A DNA stretch of 64,000 nt from NCBI GenBank assembly GCA_963931925.1, contig OZ007571.1, positions 14,710,506 to 14,774,505 of the forward strand, read 5' to 3'. Below, one piece after another: positions 13,065 through 46,484 of the stretch (position 1 is the stretch's first letter; each line of letters starts with the position of its first letter). The notes under the pieces are model-generated. The model saw nothing but the letters and a program-made list of their open reading frames with translations, ran no database searches and was not told the origin of the DNA. The position numbers and the translations under genes were made by a program. Origin of the DNA: Onchidella celtica. Its lineage: Eukaryota > Mollusca > Gastropoda > Systellommatophora > Onchidiidae.

Positions 13065-16000
13065 CAAAATCCTCTTTAACCCATAGACAAACAGCTTCAA
13101 CCAGATATGAACTCATACATTTCTGTAAGTTCAACTCATCGCAGCTACTTCTTTAACCCCAAATCTGCCCAGTTACGGAAAAAGACCGCATAAACCAAAA
13201 CCAAAATTTTAAGGAGATGTTTAAAGGAAAAAATTTTTTTTTTTTTTAAATTGGGCAGTGTTCTCCACATTCTTCTTTGTTCAATTTCCGTTTTTGTGAT
13301 AACTAAAAGGAACTACGTGTATTAGGTCATACAAATTTATAACCCTGTCGGACCACATTTCATTGATTCTGAAAAATGAATTTTGACTCAGACTGGCATA
13401 ATTACGCCGGTCTTTTCACTTAAAATGGCAGAAATACCTACAATATATTCCGACTCTACTGTCATCTCCTACTGGAAAATTCAACCAACCTTACCAATGT
13501 AAGACTTGCCTCTGCAGTGGGTGAATGTCCTTTCAAATCTCCAAATGAAAAAAAATAAATCCTTAGGAAAACAAAATAACCAAACAAACAAGGATCATTC
13601 AAAATCAACACCGCAGTCAGAAGGCAAAGGCATTTCTAAAGCAAAAAGACTTCTTAACTTTACAGCTTTACAAAGTTTCAAAATGGTAGGTTTCCTCAAT
13701 TTTCACTATCACCGATTTAAATGAAAAAGTTAACATTTACATACAATGTACAGCACAATAATCCTTCCATACATCACTCAAAAAAAAAAAAAAATCTTAT
13801 CTCTCTGTCTGCACACATCAGGTCACAAACGAACAGAAAGAATCGGCATTTAAAATGAAAACATTTACAATAAAAAAGAATCTGACTGAAAAAAACAACA
13901 GCAACAACTGTTACAGCAACAGCAACAGTCACAACAACTTTGTTCCTCCAATCTGACGACAACGATGGTGAATGGACATAAATTATTTCATATGTAGATG
14001 AGTAGCTTCGTAGATTTAAAGTTAAAGGCTCAAGCGCTAAGTCCTGTGGTACAAGAGGGACATTCAAAATGACAACCACAGCAACAAAAAGAACACTTAC
14101 GAACTACAAACACAAACGCAGGATCTCACACACGATACAAACAACACTAATATACACACTGACTCATACACAGTATAAATGACATGCGTGCATTGACTTA
14201 CACACAGTACAACAAATATAATAGGCATTGACTTATACTCATCCACCAGACTATGTGACTATTCGGGATTTCTTCGTGCCAGTTCAATTGACACACTCCT
14301 GATAACCTGAATTTCAAAGTAAAAATGAATACGGGGAAACCCCTTTTTTCTCTTATCTCTGCTCCCTTCCCAGAAATGTTCACTAACAAATTCGAGATAA
14401 CTCTTGCTCAGTTTTTACTTTCTATTAACAATTTTAACTTTTAATGTATTAACGTCATCAATACGCACGCTATCAGATGCCAATGAAAACGATACGTAAG
14501 CAATATTGCAATTCACTTTCGCCAGAAGAAGACCAGTGTCATAGGAAATGCATTCTGTTTGATGAGGGCACAAAAAACCACAGTGATCTTCAAAGTTCTG
14601 AACCTTCACCTAGAAACACTGTTGCTGACTCCACCCTTCAAATCTCTTATTAATTATGATCTCATTTGCCTTCCTTGAAATGGCAAGCCCTGCTCTTCAA
14701 CATGAACTATCTGTCGCCCGTGACCACACACACAATTTTTTAATATTTTTTTAAATCTGCTTTTCAGAACTGTGACAATATTCTACTAATCATAATAATT
14801 ATCCGAGCACCGCCCTTGATAAATGCCAAATTTTTGCGGGCCGTACCGTGGAAAAGCGGAATGCACTGCCATGGCCGGTGTTTCCATCCTGGAACTGGTC
14901 GTTTTTTGGCCGGGTGGGCTGCATGTGTTTCTCTTTTCAAAGCCTTTTTAATAGAATGTTTTTGCTTCATTCAACCAGAAATTAAACCTGGCATTAAACG
15001 TACGCTGTCTACATGTGTAAATTCGTGTGTGTAAGCTTCATAGAAGCAAGCCAAACCAATTCCCAAGACCTTTGAAATGACAATTGTTATCTAATATTCC
15101 ATATATGTTCTTTTTTGCAATTGTCATGTTTTCCCCCAATCTCTGATGCTTGGTGAAGCGACAATATCTGAAATTAAAACAGTTGTCACGCAAGCAAATG
15201 TCAGTGATCAGTAACTGCGCAGTAGGCGTCCCTGGGTTAAAAAAAAAAAATAATTAAAAACGGGAAAACAAAAACAAAAAGCTTCATCATTCGTTTAACT
15301 GGAAGCCAGTCACTTTGACAACATCTGTCGCTGGATTAATTTACACGAATTGCCTGGTTTCAAAACTTGTAAAAATTAGCAACAAGCCGTGAAATATTAT
15401 AATTTTCATGATGGCGTATCAAAAGCTATAATTTATCTATTTCATAGTTATTCAAGTGGAAATGGAGAGGTGTTGGCAAAAGCTTGGAGACAGATGGCTG
15501 CTCTCCTCCACTCTGATCTGGGTGGAGATTCCCATCTCATCATAATGTTTATGAAATATTGATTTCTATAGTATAGCATGCTCTTCTCCCCACCCTTCAC
15601 ACCACATCCCACCCACCCACCCAACCTTTCTACCCAAGCAAACAGATTTCGTAATTAAAACGCTTTTAACTGTCTTGCTGGGTAAAAAAAAAAAGGACAT
15701 ATGTGCCAATCTATTTCAAATCTACTTTTTAATCTAACATTTTATAGAATGAAATGTGGTCTTTACCTGTATTCGGGTTATAATTTCGTAAGATTTGACT
15801 CATGGTTCCGGCTTCCACCACCACAAAATGGAAACTGAACTGAGAATAATATGGGCCACAGTGCAATCTTTAGTATTTTTCTTTTTCTTCTTTTTCAGTA
15901 ATTTGTAAAATTTTGTTGTCGGAGTGTATTGTCTTTGCTCCAGAACACGGCTGTACAGCGAAATAAGGCAGTTATGGAATTGATTCAACATCGTGTTTAA

Positions 16001-19000
16001 AACTCTATCACTCACCTTTCCCTCCTCCGCCATAACAAGGCATAACAATATTTCTGATTCATTTCCACAACATTTTAAAAACGGGGCAAAGCTGAAAATG
16101 AGTCAGGGATGTTAGGGTGGAATCCCTTCATTTAATTGCTTCTTCTTATTCATTTCTTTTTTTTCTTTTTTTTTTTCTGTATTGTCTGTCCATTTTTACA
16201 ACGTTAATTCAAAGTTCGTCTCTTGCATGTCCTTCCACCAATTGGGTGACTTTTGATGATGTTGCTGTTGTTGTTTATCTAACCACAGGTAAAGTCATGT
16301 TCGTGAACTTGATTATGAGTGCTTGGTGGGCGCTTCTGGCAGGCTCTCTTTCTGCCCTATCATTCTATTTATACCCTGTCCAGCGTCTTGCCTTTTTTTA
16401 CCTGACACAGTATGCACGCTGTTGTGTCGACGTGCTCTCTCGTAGCTCCAAGTTCAAATTCAAACCTCAAGTCAAGCTGTATTTGACAATATTATTACTA
16501 CATGGAAATCGTGTTATTTCTCACGTTATATTGTTTGATGCCTGCACAGAACTGATGGGAATCGGGCAAGTCAAATGGGAGATCACAGAGACGTCGATGT
16601 CACGGAGTTCCCGACACATGACACTTTCGCATAAACCAATAGCTGATGGTCTGAATGCTTTGACGACTAAAATAGTGGCAGCCAGTATAGGTTTCATACC
16701 CAGACTTGGTGATATGAACTGACATCTGTGGTGCTGGTTCCAGCATCAAGTTACCGACTGGACACTGTCAGCCAGCCCTGCCCCAACGCCCTAATTTAAC
16801 ATACAGTAAACTGAACCTTTGGTGTCCTCGCATCCTAACTGCCATCACACACACAAGTACTTTAACAGGAATCAGGATGTACATTTACATAAAATTTCAT
16901 TCTGAAAGTTACTGTTCACAATAACACCCCTATACTTGGACACAAACACGAGCTCTATGACAGGTATGACCCAAAGCATACATCCACTGAACGGGGTAGA
17001 CAGGGAATGGGACTGGGACGTAGGAGAGTAACACTGGCTGAACAAAATACGCCAATATTATTATGGTGTCTGTTCCCCAGCATTAAATCGAAGTATCAAA
17101 TTGTCAACAAAAGACTGGAACTATGTGGCTGCTAAAAATCGGAAGAAAAACACTAACATATTTTGTTCAGCTGAATTGTACTTTGCATTTCATCATTTTC
17201 TCTAGTCAAAATCAATCCACACGTATAAACATCAGCACTAGCTTTCTCAGGTTATGCAGCTTGAAAGTTTTCATCTAGAGGAGACTGGGTATTAAAGAGC
17301 AGCATAAACTCATGATTTTATGACAAAACACTACCAGACAGATGAAATCAGTCACTCAACCATTGTTTTTTTTACATTTTGTGGACATTCTCCTAAAATC
17401 TTACCACTGACATTAAGAAATAGGCCCTTAAATACATTGATGTCCATGCTCTACTTCTTTCCAGTAGTGTCTAACTGTAAAAGTGAAAGTCCTTACTGAG
17501 TTAACGACAGAGAAATTATGTTTGGTGACTTCAGTTTTTCCAAGCCATCATTTCCAGAATCAAACATTACACCCCACATCTAACACCATATAAGGAAGTG
17601 AGAAAAGAAGAGAGATGAGAGAAAATGACAACATACACCAATGCTGATGTGGATGAGTCACTTGACAACTGTTACACTCCATATAACTCCATAAAACACA
17701 ATATTAAACATGTAAAAAAAACAACAATGTAACAATGGTGAATTTCTTCGTGATCACATGCCCTGTTGTAAAAGTCCTATACATCCAGACTGTGAGAAAA
17801 GAAACCATCTCAAGGCATTACGGAATAATCAATACACCATTTTGTCTTTTTTTTTTTCATCTTCATAAATAAACCACACATTGGAAATAAAAGAAAACAT
17901 TGAAAATGTCATCAATATACACTCTGTCAGATGCCACTGTGGATGAAAAACAATAAAACGAAGAAGAAGAATGATGATAATCATGGCTAGCCAAACACAG
18001 ATGCTCCTGGATACAAGTCTGTTGGGGTTCCAGTATTCTGGGAATAGAATCATCACAAAAGTCATCCAGAAATGGAATTTTTGGGATCTCTCCGTTTCTT
18101 CTAGGCCATACCTGGTGTGGTTTAGTAGTGGGTCAATGGGAACTCACCAAATCTCACTTGAAGAAGGAATGTTTACTCTCTCATCACTTCCTCTGGAGCT
18201 CCAACTGAAAATGTTCAAATCGTGCTTCTCCAGAGACCACACATGCTCCTCCAGAGATCACACAAAGTCAGCTGGTACAGCCGTTCATATTTTCGAGACG
18301 AGGTCAGAGACCTTCTTTTGCAGTGTGTCATTATCCAGATGATAAAGAAGTGGTTTTCTTGAAATAAGCCACATTTCTGCAGGATATTGTCCTTTCACAG
18401 AGTCAATTTGCTGTCACTGAAGACAAACAAGCAATGACCAGCAAAATCCAGCCTAAAACTTCCAGGCCAGTACATGGTCAGTATAAATGCAAGTCTCGTG
18501 AATTTGCTTTGTCAACACATAGAGTATGACTCTCATATGCAATATTCTTATGATAGAAACAGCCGTTTATGAGTTAGACATTTGAAGCTCAATGGCTTTC
18601 ATGGCATGTCAAATGTCATCACTAGAACTGAAAACAATCTTGAAACTTCAGTCAAGTTTTCCATTTTCTCAGGCACAGAATTAAAAGACAAATGGACATC
18701 CATTCCATAAGTCACTGTCTTCGGTCAGTAATGTGGATTGGAGGGGCTTATAGCATAGAGAAGCATTGTCCATGGGAAACATACACAGTGCAAAACTTCA
18801 GTTTGGTTTTCATGATTTCATCAAATTAGTATTGGCTTGTCTCTCCTACTGCAAGCCAAGTCAATGGAAAAGTTGCACCAGATGGCTGCTCAACTGTACC
18901 TTTGGAAAGTTCCCAGGGGAGAACCATGGCCATTTTATGCAAACATGGGTCAATGCTGACTGATTTGTACATACACACACAAAAATACTCTTTGGTCTGA

Positions 19001-19403
19001 AATGTTTGGTTTAAATTGTCCAGAGGCCCCACTGGTGTGGCACATTATCTTGTGATCAGGAAGGAACACACATATAATTTATACTCATACAGTTCACTCT
19101 CGATGGAGATGTAAGAAAACAGCCAGTGTGCCCCATGAGTGTGCCTTCAAGGAAATCTACTGCATTCCATTCAATATCATTATAAATGAAATGCAACTGT
19201 ATTAAACACCAGCTAACGTTGATATGCAAATATACAACAGCTCAAGGCCTGACCAGGCCTATCCATCCAGTAAATTATCTCAATGTTTCAGGGCCAAACC
19301 AATAAGAAACACAAAAAAGCTTCAAGACACAGAATATACTCCACTAAAAAAACTTGTGAAAGATATTGAGTCTTTGGTCTTGTCTAGTTATGTCCAGCCA
19401 GAT

Positions 19404-19409
19404 TTTATT
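19404..19409 (-). terminator. Proximal polyadenylation signal candidate for eya
   Basis: AATAAA on the minus strand lies 245 nt after the eya stop codon. It would give a short 3' UTR of about 270 nt. The downstream 40 nt are not clearly GU-rich, so the signal is weak on context alone. Confidence 0.3.
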
Positions 19410-19653
19410 GTACACTTCCATTCAAATAAGGCATGTGCCAAGAGTATTTCTCCCTGTTGTAATGATCACGTAAATGAAGTGTCAACACTGCTAGCTGATT
19501 CCATGGAGCTTTTATGTCAGAATATTCTGGAACCCAGTTTTTTTTAACACAGAACAGCACAATTGAAACTAGTCAACACTGTTAATTCCTCAGCTTCCAG
19601 AAGCTGTGGCAGGTTTTGTGCTCCACTGTGTGTCTGCAAGTGTGTAGTCAGGT

Positions 19654-39563
<19,910 letters not shown>

Positions 39564-39739
39564 CTGTGTGGAAGAAAACGGCGGGGTTTGATAAGCATGA
39601 AATATATTCGCCAGAAGAGGAACTGGTCCAAAACAGAAACTGTGGCTTACAGTTAGAATCAATAGTAATGTTTGAAAACACATATACATGTATATCTGCT
39701 TTGTTTACCGTTCACATAACACCAGCCAAAGACAACTTC

Positions 39740-39752
39740 GGGGGGGGGGGGG

Positions 39753-39828
<76 letters not shown>

Positions 39829-39888
39829 GTCTGAGAGAGTGAGAGAGAGAGAGAGAGAGAAGGGACAGAGAGAGAGAGGGGGGGGGGA
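39740..39888. repeat. Poly-G followed by (GA)n microsatellite
   Basis: Fourteen G lead into about 135 bp of GA with three GGGACAGA/GGGTCTGAGA interruptions. It lies 176 bp upstream of the eya exon A acceptor in the transcript sense. Confidence 0.97.
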
Positions 39889-40316
39889 GAACAAGCAGAC
39901 AGACAGACAAACAGTGTGTATGTGTACATGTGCAGGATTTGAGGACACTTTTTCATATCAGAAACCGCTGCTCCGGCCCACGCCATTACGCGTTATATTC
40001 TCAACTACATCTTGGTTGTTTGTCCATGACAATGGTGTAGTTGTGGGTCACCCTACATTATTGCAGAATATCACGCCATGTACAATTCGTTGGAATAAAA
40101 CAATGAAATAAAATTATCATCTCAATCTCGCTGTACATAAACTTCATGCACGGTTCTGTCTGCTTTTCTGCATGCCTGTGTCATATTCACTTACAATAAA
40201 CCGCAGCTTGTCCTTGCATTGGAACTAATCACTCGGACAAAGGTTTTCGCACAGTTTCTAGCCATTCATCAAAACAGGCATCGGGTTTCATTTTCTGATT
40301 ACCAACACAAAAAGTC

Positions 40317-40366
40317 AATAATAATAAAAAAAATAATAATAATAATATCAATAATAATAATAACAA
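40317..40366. repeat. (AAT)n microsatellite
   Basis: Imperfect AAT repeat of about 50 bp with an A-run interruption. Confidence 0.95.
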
Positions 40367-40429
40367 TGAGATATCGCTGACGTCACTGGTAACCAGAGCA
40401 ACGGTAAATATTTTTTTTCCCGCCATTGT

Positions 40430-40870
40430 CTCTCCCATTTCCTGGGCGCAGAGATGCGTTGTCTCCCCATGGTACCTCCATTCTCCCGGCTGCCCCCCCC
40501 CCCCCAGTTGCCCACCCCGACTTTCCAGCATATTTCCCTTGCGGCCCCGCGTTCTCGTGATGGGTCAAAAACTGCTGGTCAGGAACCCGCTGGATGAGTC
40601 CCCCCAGGCTAATTGGGGCCCAATTTTCTCGTCCCAGCCATCATATCACTGTCAGGCGGTGCCGGTCCCTGGCCAGTTGTTAATATGATAATTGTGAGAG
40701 CTTGCTATAAGCAGCGGGACATTCTGGATGACCAATGGTCAATAGGACCTGTGACCAGCGCTGAGGATGAGCTACCCTTGGGACTACAGCCATTTATTTA
40801 TTCTTTTTATTCTCCGGCCAAAGCCCTTGCCTTGATATGGCTACGCAATGGCGTCTGGTGCTCAAGCGTT
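40430..40870. promoter_or_regulatory. Candidate regulatory block upstream of eya exon A
   Basis: About 440 bp of GC-balanced sequence, interrupted by a C homopolymer (40493-40505), lie 0.9 kb upstream of the exon A acceptor in transcript direction. Words include CAGGCTAATTGGGGCC and GTTAATATGATAATTG. The call is by texture only. Confidence 0.2.
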
Positions 40871-41274
40871 GCAACAGACCACGGCAATAGTTCTAGACTA
40901 TTGTAGAAAATGAAAATAAAATAAAAACTGAAGTTGGAGATTCCAGCAGTCCTGGCGCAGCATTCTTTTGTCCAGTGTGAATGATCTTGCACTGCAGACA
41001 GAGGAATTCCAAAGAAGGATTGATAGAATAGACTGCACCAAAGACCACAAACCAAAAAACTGTTGCAGCCATAGTGTGGACGTAAACAGACATTCTTGCA
41101 CCATAACATTTTCTGTTCCAATACACAAGGAATTCGCACGCGTCGTCTTGCAACACATTCTCCGTGTTTCAACCCAAACTCAACGTAACAATACTGAACA
41201 AATATTTTATATTTAACATGAACAGGTCAGTTCACTGTTGGTTTATTATTTTAAAAGGTTAAACTCCACATGTT

Positions 41275-41570
41275 TGAGTGAGTGAGTGAGTGATTGAGTG
41301 AGTGAGTGAGTGAGTGAGTGAGTGAGTGAGTGAGTGAGTGAGTGAGTGAGTGAGTGAGTGAGTGAGTGAGTGAGTGAGTGAGTGAGTGTGCGTGAATGAG
41401 TGACTGACTGAGTGAGTGTGTGTGTGTGAGAGTGAGTGACTGAGTGAGTGAGTGTGCGTGGGTGAGTGAGTGAGTGAGTGACTGAGTGAGTGAGTGTGCG
41501 AGTGAGTGAGTGAGTGAGTGAGTTAGTGAGTGAGTGAGTGAGCGACCGAGTGAGCGACCGAGCGAGCGAG
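41275..41570. repeat. (GAGT)n tetranucleotide array
   Basis: About 295 bp of TGAG repeat are pure from about 41297 to 41388 and increasingly degenerate (TGCG, TGAC, GCGA) to the right. Confidence 0.97.
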
Positions 41571-42836
41571 AGGATGCCTATGATTAAAAATCAACACAAC
41601 AGACTGGTAGGCCGCGCTAGGGATTTAGGCACAAGAACCCACTCTTAAACCAGCGCTTTAATTCATGTCAAAAATCATATGGTGCACAATCCCAAACCCT
41701 TCACTCAATCAATCTTTCAATCCCAGCCTCAACCTCCCTTTAGTATCTCTTTTACCGATCATTCCTGGAGCCATTGCTGACACCCGGGCACCCAGATTCA
41801 CTCCTGGTATCCATTAACTCAAATCTTTTAGGCACGTGAAGGCTAATCCAGTTAAGACGACCACTAAATTTTTGTCAATTACGAGTCTTTGATGGCCATG
41901 CCAGAGAAAGGCTTTCCCATCCAGCCTGCGGGCCCTGCGGTATCATAAACGGCCGTGGGCTTCTATAATTTTACACCAGGAGCCCATTATCGGGATTTAC
42001 TTGATTTACTCAACTTCTGGCGGATGATAAATGCGAATGTGGGAGAGGAGGGAGGGGGGGAGTTGGGGGATGGATCAAGATGAAAATGATTATGATTACA
42101 GCTTGAGCTGAGACAAAAACGGTTAGAGGGGCGTGGCAAGGCGGAGGAGTTGGTAAATGCGTTTGTGCCCGGCCACGTGATACAGTACTATTTATACGCG
42201 CTTCACGTAATACGCGAATTTGGTACAAACTGTGTAACATCTGGTACGAATAAGCTAAGCGATCGATACAGATCAATACTGTAATTACAATACCTATTTA
42301 AAAACAATATTTTGAACAACAGATACGTACAGGCACATTGACAAATACATAATAGCTGAGGCTGAATAAGAAAAATTGCGATAAGGGTTGAAATACACAA
42401 TAAATTACAGGAAGGACAATGTGTTGTAGACGAATGTCATCATATTCACTGTAATGAACAGAGGGAAAATGTCACAGAGAAAGGAAAGGCTGAAAATCTA
42501 ACAACGAGTGGGGTCGGAAATTATTCCTCCACAATATTACATCAATTGGGGTGTTTTCTGTTGAGTCTTTCCGTACTCAAATTGTACAGAAAAACAAGCA
42601 GAACTATTCTTTGTCCATTGTCCAACAATCAACTGGTGTACAAAACGCCGTGTTTTCTGAAGATACTGAGACCATATGCTAACGACGTGATGGTCCTAGA
42701 CCCTTAGATTCGGCAATATGAGGACTGTGATCAGCTTAAGAAAACAGGCCAGATGTTATGTATTTTGTCCTTATGCGTACGTGGATGAAAAAGTGACAAA
42801 AGGGATAAAATTGTACTAAAATTTTAATGTGAAAAT

Positions 42837-43035
42837 GAAAGAGTTCAGTTCTGAATTTCGCCCTCCAAAAAAACTACCTTCAATATGAAAGTGAAGAGGT
42901 TAATTTCTGAATTTCACGCCCCACAAAAAAAAACTACCTTCAATAGGAAAGTGAAGAGGTTCATTTCTGAATTTCACGCCAGACAAAAACAACAACAAAT
43001 AATGAAGAGATTCAATTCTGAATTTCGCCAACAAT
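42837..43035. repeat. Degenerate 60-bp tandem repeat, four units
   Basis: Units start at 42837, 42893, 42953 and 43004 with the core GAAGAGGTTNATTTCTGAATTT and a C-rich or A-rich tail. The two central units share TTTCTGAATTTCACGCC and are exactly 60 bp apart. The last two are shortened. Confidence 0.88.
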
Positions 43036-44599
43036 GTCTTTGTGGAGAAAGTCAAATTCACTGACTCCTTGAGACCAGAGGAGAAACAGGGGAAATTTTT
43101 CACTCTGTCCTCAGCCAATCTCGTGGCCACCAATCAGTGAACTGTGTGAGAGAGGGGGGCAGGGATACCCGCGGCCCTCCGGCAAAGCACCACTAATAGA
43201 TATTGATTTTGTCCGGCACGGCCCACGACGTCTAGGCAGACAGTCTTACGGCTTCCAGAGCTCTTCTCCTTGTTTGACTACCCAACACAAGGATTTGGAA
43301 AATAGCCATTTGTATGCTCAAAGCATTTGCTTAGAGACTGGATTATGCTACCAGCTTGTTTTCGCTTTTTTTCCCCCCTCCCTCGCCCCCCCCCCCTCTC
43401 CTTTTCTCTCCTTCTCCACTTCCGTTTGTCGTGTTCCATTATGTGGCTACGGCAGTAAATGTTTGAGTTATGTCCCCTTGTCGTGAAGAGGCTTAACAGC
43501 TCTAATGCGGCAAAGGCCAGTTTGGAGGATAAAACAATGAACTTGTCCCTGGTGTTTGAAGAAGGATGAGGGAGAAGGTTCAGGTCGATTTGGCGAGTTG
43601 TTCTCCTACGGACACACAACACGGCATACTATAGAGTGAAGCATCAGGGTGAAGTGCAGCAAACAGATCGCGCAAAAACGCAAAGAACCGTCGTGGCTAT
43701 TACGCAACCGCCAAATCTTTGAGTGCGTGTTTTAAAATCATGACCGCGCCACCAAAATATTTCAGCGACGTGTAAAACATTTCAAGAAAGGACTTTCTCA
43801 AAAAGCATTCGGCACGCCATTCATAACAATGGCAATCATTTCTGCTCGTGGATTTGTTTTAATAAATGTAATAATTATGTATTTGAGGAATTCCTCTACA
43901 TTCGGTCTTTTTATCTTGGATGTTGTTAGGGGGGATATAGTGTTTTACATAGAAAGCTCTAGCCGAACAGTGAACACAACTCGTATTTTCTCTGCTTGGC
44001 TTTGTTCCACTTTCTCCTAACATCCTCTTATATTAGCTAATGGCGATGGGTGAAATTTGGATGAAATTTGACGTGAAGATTTTGGACGGTCGTAATTCCC
44101 ACCCGAATAAGTGTATACGGTCTGGGGGATTCCTGCTAATTTAAAATGTTAAAATAATAAATTAATAAGCTCGGGGCTATGCAAATGTTCGAGTGTCCAT
44201 TTTGCGATTGAGTTGTGCTGCTATTGCATAGTTACAGCCGTTCTGCTATCAGAATAGCCTAGGACGATTATTTTGTACTGTTGTTACTTGAAAAGTTTGA
44301 CGTCGTGATGTTACTAATAAACACAACGGAAATATACTTAGGCAAAAAAATCACAATCCACTCCCATTGTGACACATTTGATCGTGTCTTAAGACCACGA
44401 AGGCCGAAGAATCCTCCAGGTAGGATGGTGGTTATCATCGTTAGACTTCAGTGGTGAAGTTAATGGAAATAACAATAACTTTGTCTATCGCCTTTTCTCT
44501 GTCTCTGTTAAATCCTGTCATTAATTCAAACGAGGATATGACAAGAAAATCTCTGAACAATCATCTGCACAAACACTCACAATCAGACAATCACTCTCG

Positions 44600-45560
44600 A
44601 GGTACCAGTCTGGCAGTCTGCAAAGTTCCCACCCAGATAACTCCCCCCTCCCCCCCTTTCCAAGTAAACACACAACTCCAAATGACTTCCACCACTTCCA
44701 CCCCATCTCTGGCCGGCCCCGGGTAGCCCACAAACTCCCTGCACTGTTTGGAAACTCCGTCTGGTCCCGACATTTCGTGCTCCAGTCAATACTTGCGCTG
44801 CACGATGTTTGATTTGAGTCGCCGTGGCTTGACGCGCTCTATTGACAAGTCTGATTGGCCTAAATTTGAATAAGACTGCCAGGAAGTCCGAATTCTAATC
44901 TAGCTTGCCACGACTGAGCACGCCATTTCTCAATGGAGTACAGCTCAGACTAAAGGCTTTGGGCTCCCCTCTCTCAACTAAGCGTGAGATTGCCTTGCGG
45001 TTGTGTGGAGATGTGTCGGTAACAATGGAACTACATCAAAATCTCCCACCAGCTTCAGGAGGCCTTTCTTCTGCCGGGTGAACACACAAATCCCGCGCAC
45101 CCGCGATAATAGCGGAAGATCTTCCATTTTTGTGTCCGCTGTTTGCTTATCTTGGCTTGGGCCAAAGACGGCGTGTTGCGGCGGCCATTTTCCGGCCCGT
45201 CACGCCATAGTCTTCTCGCTCTAGCCAGCTGTCACGCACCATGTTCCCCACAACTGGATCCGCTAACTCCTGTTTATGTAGGGGGCGGGGGGCTTCCGCA
45301 GGTCAGACTCAGGAACAATGGGAGACAGAACAAAAAAAAGGAAACACATTAGGAGAGTCATGGGGGGCGGCGGCCAGCCTGGGCCAGGCAAACTACTTCC
45401 GCTGGACGATCATAACGTTCTGTAAGGTCAACAACCCAAACATCCCAAATTCCGCCGTAATCTGCCGGCCACAGTTTATGTCCCCACAAGTGGCAGCTCT
45501 CTATTCAACTGGCTTAATACCGCTTGATCTGCCGCCTTTATACAAAATGGACGAACGAAA
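44600..45560. promoter_or_regulatory. Candidate regulatory or CpG-rich region
   Basis: Nearly 1 kb of GC-richer, CpG-containing sequence, the longest such block in the window, with words such as CCCGCGCACCCGCG and CCGCCGTAATCTGCCGG. A 168-codon plus-strand frame (45241-45747) has no family motif. It could be a promoter-proximal region of an upstream eya transcript or a conserved enhancer, but no TATA, initiator or first exon is identified. Confidence 0.2.
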
Positions 45561-46440
45561 TTCGTCGCCTCTTCCTTCTTCTCTCCCCGGGCGACATTCT
45601 GGTGTTGGGGTATCTGTCTGTGTGTCTTTCTGCATTTCTGTCTGTCTTTGTGACTATCTGTATTTCTGTCTATCTGTCTGTTTGATACTCGTTTTGGTAG
45701 TGCTTGTCACTCTTGTTGGCGCTAGACTTTGCGGCTTGGCCACGTAAGTTCGGAGCCTTAGATGAATACAGATGTACTTAATGGGCAGTACACCCAAAAG
45801 ACGTTCACGTGATCACATGAAGGGGCGGAATGGTCCAATGGCAGGAAAACAGTCAGTTGCAACGACGGCATTTTTATAAATCAGATGTATTTAGAAATGA
45901 TTTAGAAACAGGATACAGGCAGATGTACAAATGGAAAAACTTACTCATCTGGGAATAAAAAGAAATAACAATTAATGATAAGGACTGCAAGGACCAATCG
46001 CTTTGACGTCCTGTGCAGTTGAAAGAGTGGGCACCAACGGCAATTCAAATGTCATATCAGAATTATCGTTTTATCAGTTTTATTCTCAGTTCGCCTTCCA
46101 CTGTTGTCCGACCAAAATTTTATGAGAAGCAGAAATTCCTCGTTGCTGACTTTACTCCTTTTTCTACGTCTATACCATATGAATTTCTGCTTATAATTTG
46201 TTCTAATTTTTTTTTTTCTCTCGCACAGATCCCATTTCCTAGGAAGCCTCCCATCACAGTCTAGGTAATTCCTACAAATTTTTTTAAAAACCCACAAACT
46301 CATGCATTCCCAAGCCAGGTCTGTGATCTTCATATTATTATTATCAACTTTTTTCTCCTTTGCATCAATTTACAAAGGAATGAAACATCTGGATTCTCAA
46401 TAGACAACTGTGAACATGATAGTATCATGGGGCAACTTCC

Positions 46441-46446
<6 letters not shown>

Positions 46447-46482
<36 letters not shown>
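46447..46482. repeat. (CT)n microsatellite
   Basis: Pure CT repeat of about 36 bp on the plus strand, opposite in strand to the GA tracts elsewhere in the locus. Confidence 0.95.

Positions 46483-46484
<2 letters not shown>

Larger units (their letters stand above)
12460..19653 (-). other. Region downstream of the eya stop: possible long 3' UTR, no other gene seen
   Basis: This 7.2-kb stretch lacks long microsatellites, in contrast to both neighbours. I see no exon with recognisable protein similarity on either strand. It contains one copy of a dispersed 220-bp repeat (12845-13064), a GC-richer block at about 14770-14990, another at about 15440-15560, and a 201-codon open frame on the plus strand (16117-16722) that looks fortuitous. 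The interpretation as 3' UTR is inference from position and texture. Confidence 0.35.

Noticed and set aside
16117-16722. 201-codon plus-strand open frame with a hydrophobic N-terminus
   Set aside because: No family motif, no codon bias visible, and it lies antisense in the region following the eya stop. One frame of this length is within chance for 64 kb.
45241-45747. 168-codon plus-strand frame in a GC-rich block
   Set aside because: GC-rich sequence lowers stop density. There is no domain, and the end is a degenerate TCTG repeat.
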